This document shows, one piece after another, positions 5,592 through 7,907 of a stretch of DNA of 7,907 bases; position 1 is the stretch's first letter, and every line of letters begins with the position of its first letter. The translations under genes were made by a program, and so were the position numbers. Source of the DNA: an uncultured bacterium (GTDB taxonomy: Bacteria > Bacillota > Clostridia > Lachnospirales > Lachnospiraceae); NCBI GenBank assembly GCA_946543095.1, contig CAMNLO010000067.1, positions 1 to 7,907 of the forward strand, in the 5' to 3' direction. A model generated the notes under the pieces. The model did not search any database and was not told the DNA's origin. It was given only the letters and a program-made list of their open reading frames with translations.

Positions 5592-7907
5592 TTGGAAGAC
5601 AGGATTAAGCAGCTGCTGGACAATGCGGCAAAGGAACCGGAGGAAGGCGGAAAGAAGCTGGACACAAAGAATATCATGCTTCTCATCGCCTCCATCATCG
5701 TCAATAAGAGAAAGGCATTTCTGGTTTTTTTCGCCATCGCTATTGTTTTTTCTCTGTACAAAATGAATGCTGTCCAAGTGGACAATGACCTGACGGACTA
5801 TCTGCCCGAGACCACCGAGACCCGTATCGGTCTCGATATCATGGATGATCAGTTCACCACCTTCGGTTCCGCAAAGATCATGGTCTGCAATCTGGATTAC
5901 GATACCGCCTTAAGGATCGCGAAACAGATGGAGGAGGTGAAGGGAATCTCCTCTGTGACCTTTTATGATCCGGACAATGAGGACTATAAGCCGGAGGACA
6001 AGCCTGATTCCTATCATGATTTCAATGCCCTCTATACCATCAGCTTTGATGATGTGGAGGAGGCCCAGATCTCCCAGGAGGCCATCATCTCCCTGCGGGA
6101 GCTGGTGTCGGGTTATGATAATTTTGTCTACACCACTGTGGACAAGGACGATGCGAAATCCCTAAAGGAGGACATCGTCCAGATCATGATCTTTGTGGTG
6201 TTCATCATCACAGGCGTTCTGATCTTCACTTCCCAGACCTATATGGAGATCGTCATCTTCATGCTGACCTTTTTGGTGGCGATCATCCTGAACATGGGCA
6301 CGAATTTCATATTCGGGACCATTTCCTTTATTTCAAATGCCGTGGGCGCCGTTTTGCAGATCGCTCTGGCCATCGACTATGCCATTATCCTGTTCCATCG
6401 TTTCATGGAGGAAAAGGAGCACATGGAGTCCAAGCAGGCTCTGATCATCGCGCTTTCCAAAGCGATCCCGGAGATCTCCTCCAGCTCCTTAACCACCATG
6501 GCGGGCATGGTGGCCCTGATGACCATGCAGTTCGGCATCGGCATGGACCTGGGCCGGGTGCTGTTGAAATCCATATTCTTCAGCATGCTGGCGGTGTTTG
6601 CCTTTATGCCTGCCATGATCATTTTGTTTGAGAAGGGGGTGGAAAAGACCAGGCATAAGAGCTTTGTACCGGACATTTCCTTCTGGGGCTGGATCGTGGT
6701 GCGGCTCAGGCATATCATCGTCATCGTATTTTTCTTCCTGGTGGCAGGAGGGATCTGGTTCTCCAATCAGTGCCCCTATATCTTTGATATGAACTCCATT
6801 GAGGCGAAAAAGCTGAACGAATATCTGACCTCGAAAAAGGAGATCGAACAGTATTTCCACCTCACCAACACCATGGCCATTATCGTCCCCAAGGGAGATT
6901 ACCAGCTGGAGGGCAGGCTCCTTGCGGATCTGAAGAATATCGAAGGAGTGGATCAGACCCTGGGGCTTGCCAATGTGGAGGTGGGCGACGACGGGGAATA
7001 TGTGCTGACGGATTCCCTGTCTCCGAGAGAGCTGGCGGAGGTGGCGGATGTGGACATCGACGTCACAAGGCTTCTGTACCGCTTCTACGCCTGGCAGAAT
7101 GAGAAATACGGCGCCTTTCTTTCCAGCATCGACAGCTTCGAGGTCCCCATCATCGATATGATCGACTTTATCTACGACCAGAAGGAAAACGGAGGGCTGG
7201 AGCTTTCCACCGAGACCAGCGAGGATATCGAGGATCTGCACAAGGCCATTACGGATGCGAGAAAGCAGCTGGAGGGAGAGCAGTACTCCAGGCTGGTGTA
7301 CACCTGGGATCTGCCCCTGGAAGGGGATGAGACCTTTGCGGCGGTGGACAAGGTCCGGGAAATGGCTCGGAAGTATTATGACGAGGTGTATGTGGTGGGG
7401 GATTCCACCAGTGATTATGACCTGAGCAAATCCTTCCGGACAGATAATATGATCATCAGTGTCGTGAGCGCCCTGTTGGTGGGGGTGATCCTGCTGTTCA
7501 CCTTCCAGTCCGCATCCCTGCCCTTTATCCTGGTCCTGACCATACAGGGCAGCATCTGGGTCAATTTCTCAGTGCCCACCCTGCGGGACAAGCCCATGTT
7601 CTTTTTGTGCTATCTGATCGTCTCCTCCATTCAGATGGGCGCCACCATCGACTATGCCATCGTTCTCACCAGCAGATATCTGGAGCTGAGAGGCTCCGCC
7701 TATGAGACCGGGGAAAAGGACCGGGACCTGCTGAAGCATGTGATCGTGGAATCCTTAAACGGTGCCTTTCCCACGGTGGTGACCTCCGGGACCATTATGG
7801 CGGCCTCCGGCTATATCATCGGCCATACCACCTCCAACGGCGCCATCGCTTTTCTGGGAACGACCCTGTGCCTCGGGGAGGGGCTCTCCATCATCATCGT
7901 CATGACG
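5592..7907 (+). CDS. MMPL/RND-superfamily membrane transporter, 3' end missing
   Basis: Large proton-coupled membrane transporter of the MMPL branch of RND, moving lipids or hydrophobic compounds in characterised relatives; its substrate here is unknown. 772 codons are visible and the frame is open at the right edge. Layout by hydropathy: TM1 about 42-57; extracytoplasmic domain 58-193; TM2-TM6 about 194-345; cytoplasmic loop 346-370; TM7 about 371-391; extracytoplasmic domain 392-617; TM8-TM11 about 618-743; TM12 beginning near 750. The proton-relay Asp-Tyr pairs are present in both halves: AIDYAI (Asp262-Tyr263, TM4) and TIDYAI (Asp687-Tyr688, TM10). The family repeat SSSSLTTMAGMVAL in the first half echoes PTVVTSGTIMAASG in the second. 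The start is uncertain: TTG at 5592 is the only start-type codon just after the tetR stop and lacks a strong ribosome binding site; ATG at 5676 would cut 28 polar residues but has no properly spaced site either. Coupling to tetR translation favours 5592. Confidence 0.93.
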   Translation, partial: MEDRIKQLLDNAAKEPEEGGKKLDTKNIMLLIASIIVNKRKAFLVFFAIAIVFSLYKMNAVQVDNDLTDYLPETTETRIGLDIMDDQFTTFGSAKIMVCNLDYDTALRIAKQMEEVKGISSVTFYDPDNEDYKPEDKPDSYHDFNALYTISFDDVEEAQISQEAIISLRELVSGYDNFVYTTVDKDDAKSLKEDIVQIMIFVVFIITGVLIFTSQTYMEIVIFMLTFLVAIILNMGTNFIFGTISFISNAVGAVLQIALAIDYAIILFHRFMEEKEHMESKQALIIALSKAIPEISSSSLTTMAGMVALMTMQFGIGMDLGRVLLKSIFFSMLAVFAFMPAMIILFEKGVEKTRHKSFVPDISFWGWIVVRLRHIIVIVFFFLVAGGIWFSNQCPYIFDMNSIEAKKLNEYLTSKKEIEQYFHLTNTMAIIVPKGDYQLEGRLLADLKNIEGVDQTLGLANVEVGDDGEYVLTDSLSPRELAEVADVDIDVTRLLYRFYAWQNEKYGAFLSSIDSFEVPIIDMIDFIYDQKENGGLELSTETSEDIEDLHKAITDARKQLEGEQYSRLVYTWDLPLEGDETFAAVDKVREMARKYYDEVYVVGDSTSDYDLSKSFRTDNMIISVVSALLVGVILLFTFQSASLPFILVLTIQGSIWVNFSVPTLRDKPMFFLCYLIVSSIQMGATIDYAIVLTSRYLELRGSAYETGEKDRDLLKHVIVESLNGAFPTVVTSGTIMAASGYIIGHTTSNGAIAFLGTTLCLGEGLSIIIVMT

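Noticed and set aside
5589..5676. Frameshifted or broken start of the transporter gene
   Set aside because: The frame is continuous from 5592 to the window edge through all expected helices, with no internal stop; only the choice of start codon is uncertain.
6489..7241. 250-codon open frame on the minus strand inside the transporter gene
   Set aside because: His- and Asp-rich antisense translation of a clear MMPL gene; no start signal or family match.

Overview
The window reads as a piece of chromosome from an anaerobic, moderately GC-rich member of the Firmicutes. The protein types (a Tgt of the [15 protein letters not shown] kind, a dUTPase of the GDWIDLR / YCGDND kind, and an oxygen-sensitive class III ribonucleotide reductase) and the strong AGGAGG-like ribosome binding sites point to Clostridia, probably Lachnospiraceae. 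That assignment is by recognition, not by a search. All supported genes lie on the + strand. No rRNA, tRNA, CRISPR array, transposase or prophage gene was seen.

Left part (1-1773): the 3' portion of tgt (queuosine tRNA modification; its start lies outside the window) is followed by yajC (Sec translocon accessory protein), the classic tgt-yajC pairing. secD and secF do not follow. A near-consensus promoter (TTGACA, 17 bp, TAGTAT with an extended TG) instead drives a 62-residue single-pass membrane protein that I do not recognise. This unit closes with a good intrinsic terminator (1745-1773). An imperfect LexA-like dyad sits just upstream of the promoter.

Middle part (1774-4904): a 130-base GC-rich leader that can form three consecutive hairpins precedes nrdD (anaerobic ribonucleoside-triphosphate reductase, no ATP-cone). 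Then come nrdG (its radical-SAM activase) and dut (dUTPase). Together these make a deoxynucleotide supply module: NrdG puts the glycyl radical on NrdD, NrdD makes dNTPs without oxygen, and dUTPase removes dUTP and yields dUMP for thymidylate synthesis. dut has its own hairpin-rich upstream region.

Right part (4905-7907): a promoter (TTGTTC, 17 bp, TATACT, extended TG) overlapped by the perfect palindrome TGGAACTATTGTTCCA drives a TetR-family regulator. An MMPL/RND-type 12-helix transporter follows it immediately, in the same reading frame, after a single TGA and with a TTG start. The transporter runs off the right edge after 772 codons. The palindrome could be the TetR operator; it also fits the Firmicutes LexA core GAAC-N4-GTTC.

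Most of the window is ordinary housekeeping sequence. The places most worth a second look are the two LexA-like dyads, the orphan small membrane protein with its strong promoter, the structured nrdD leader, and the TetR/transporter junction.
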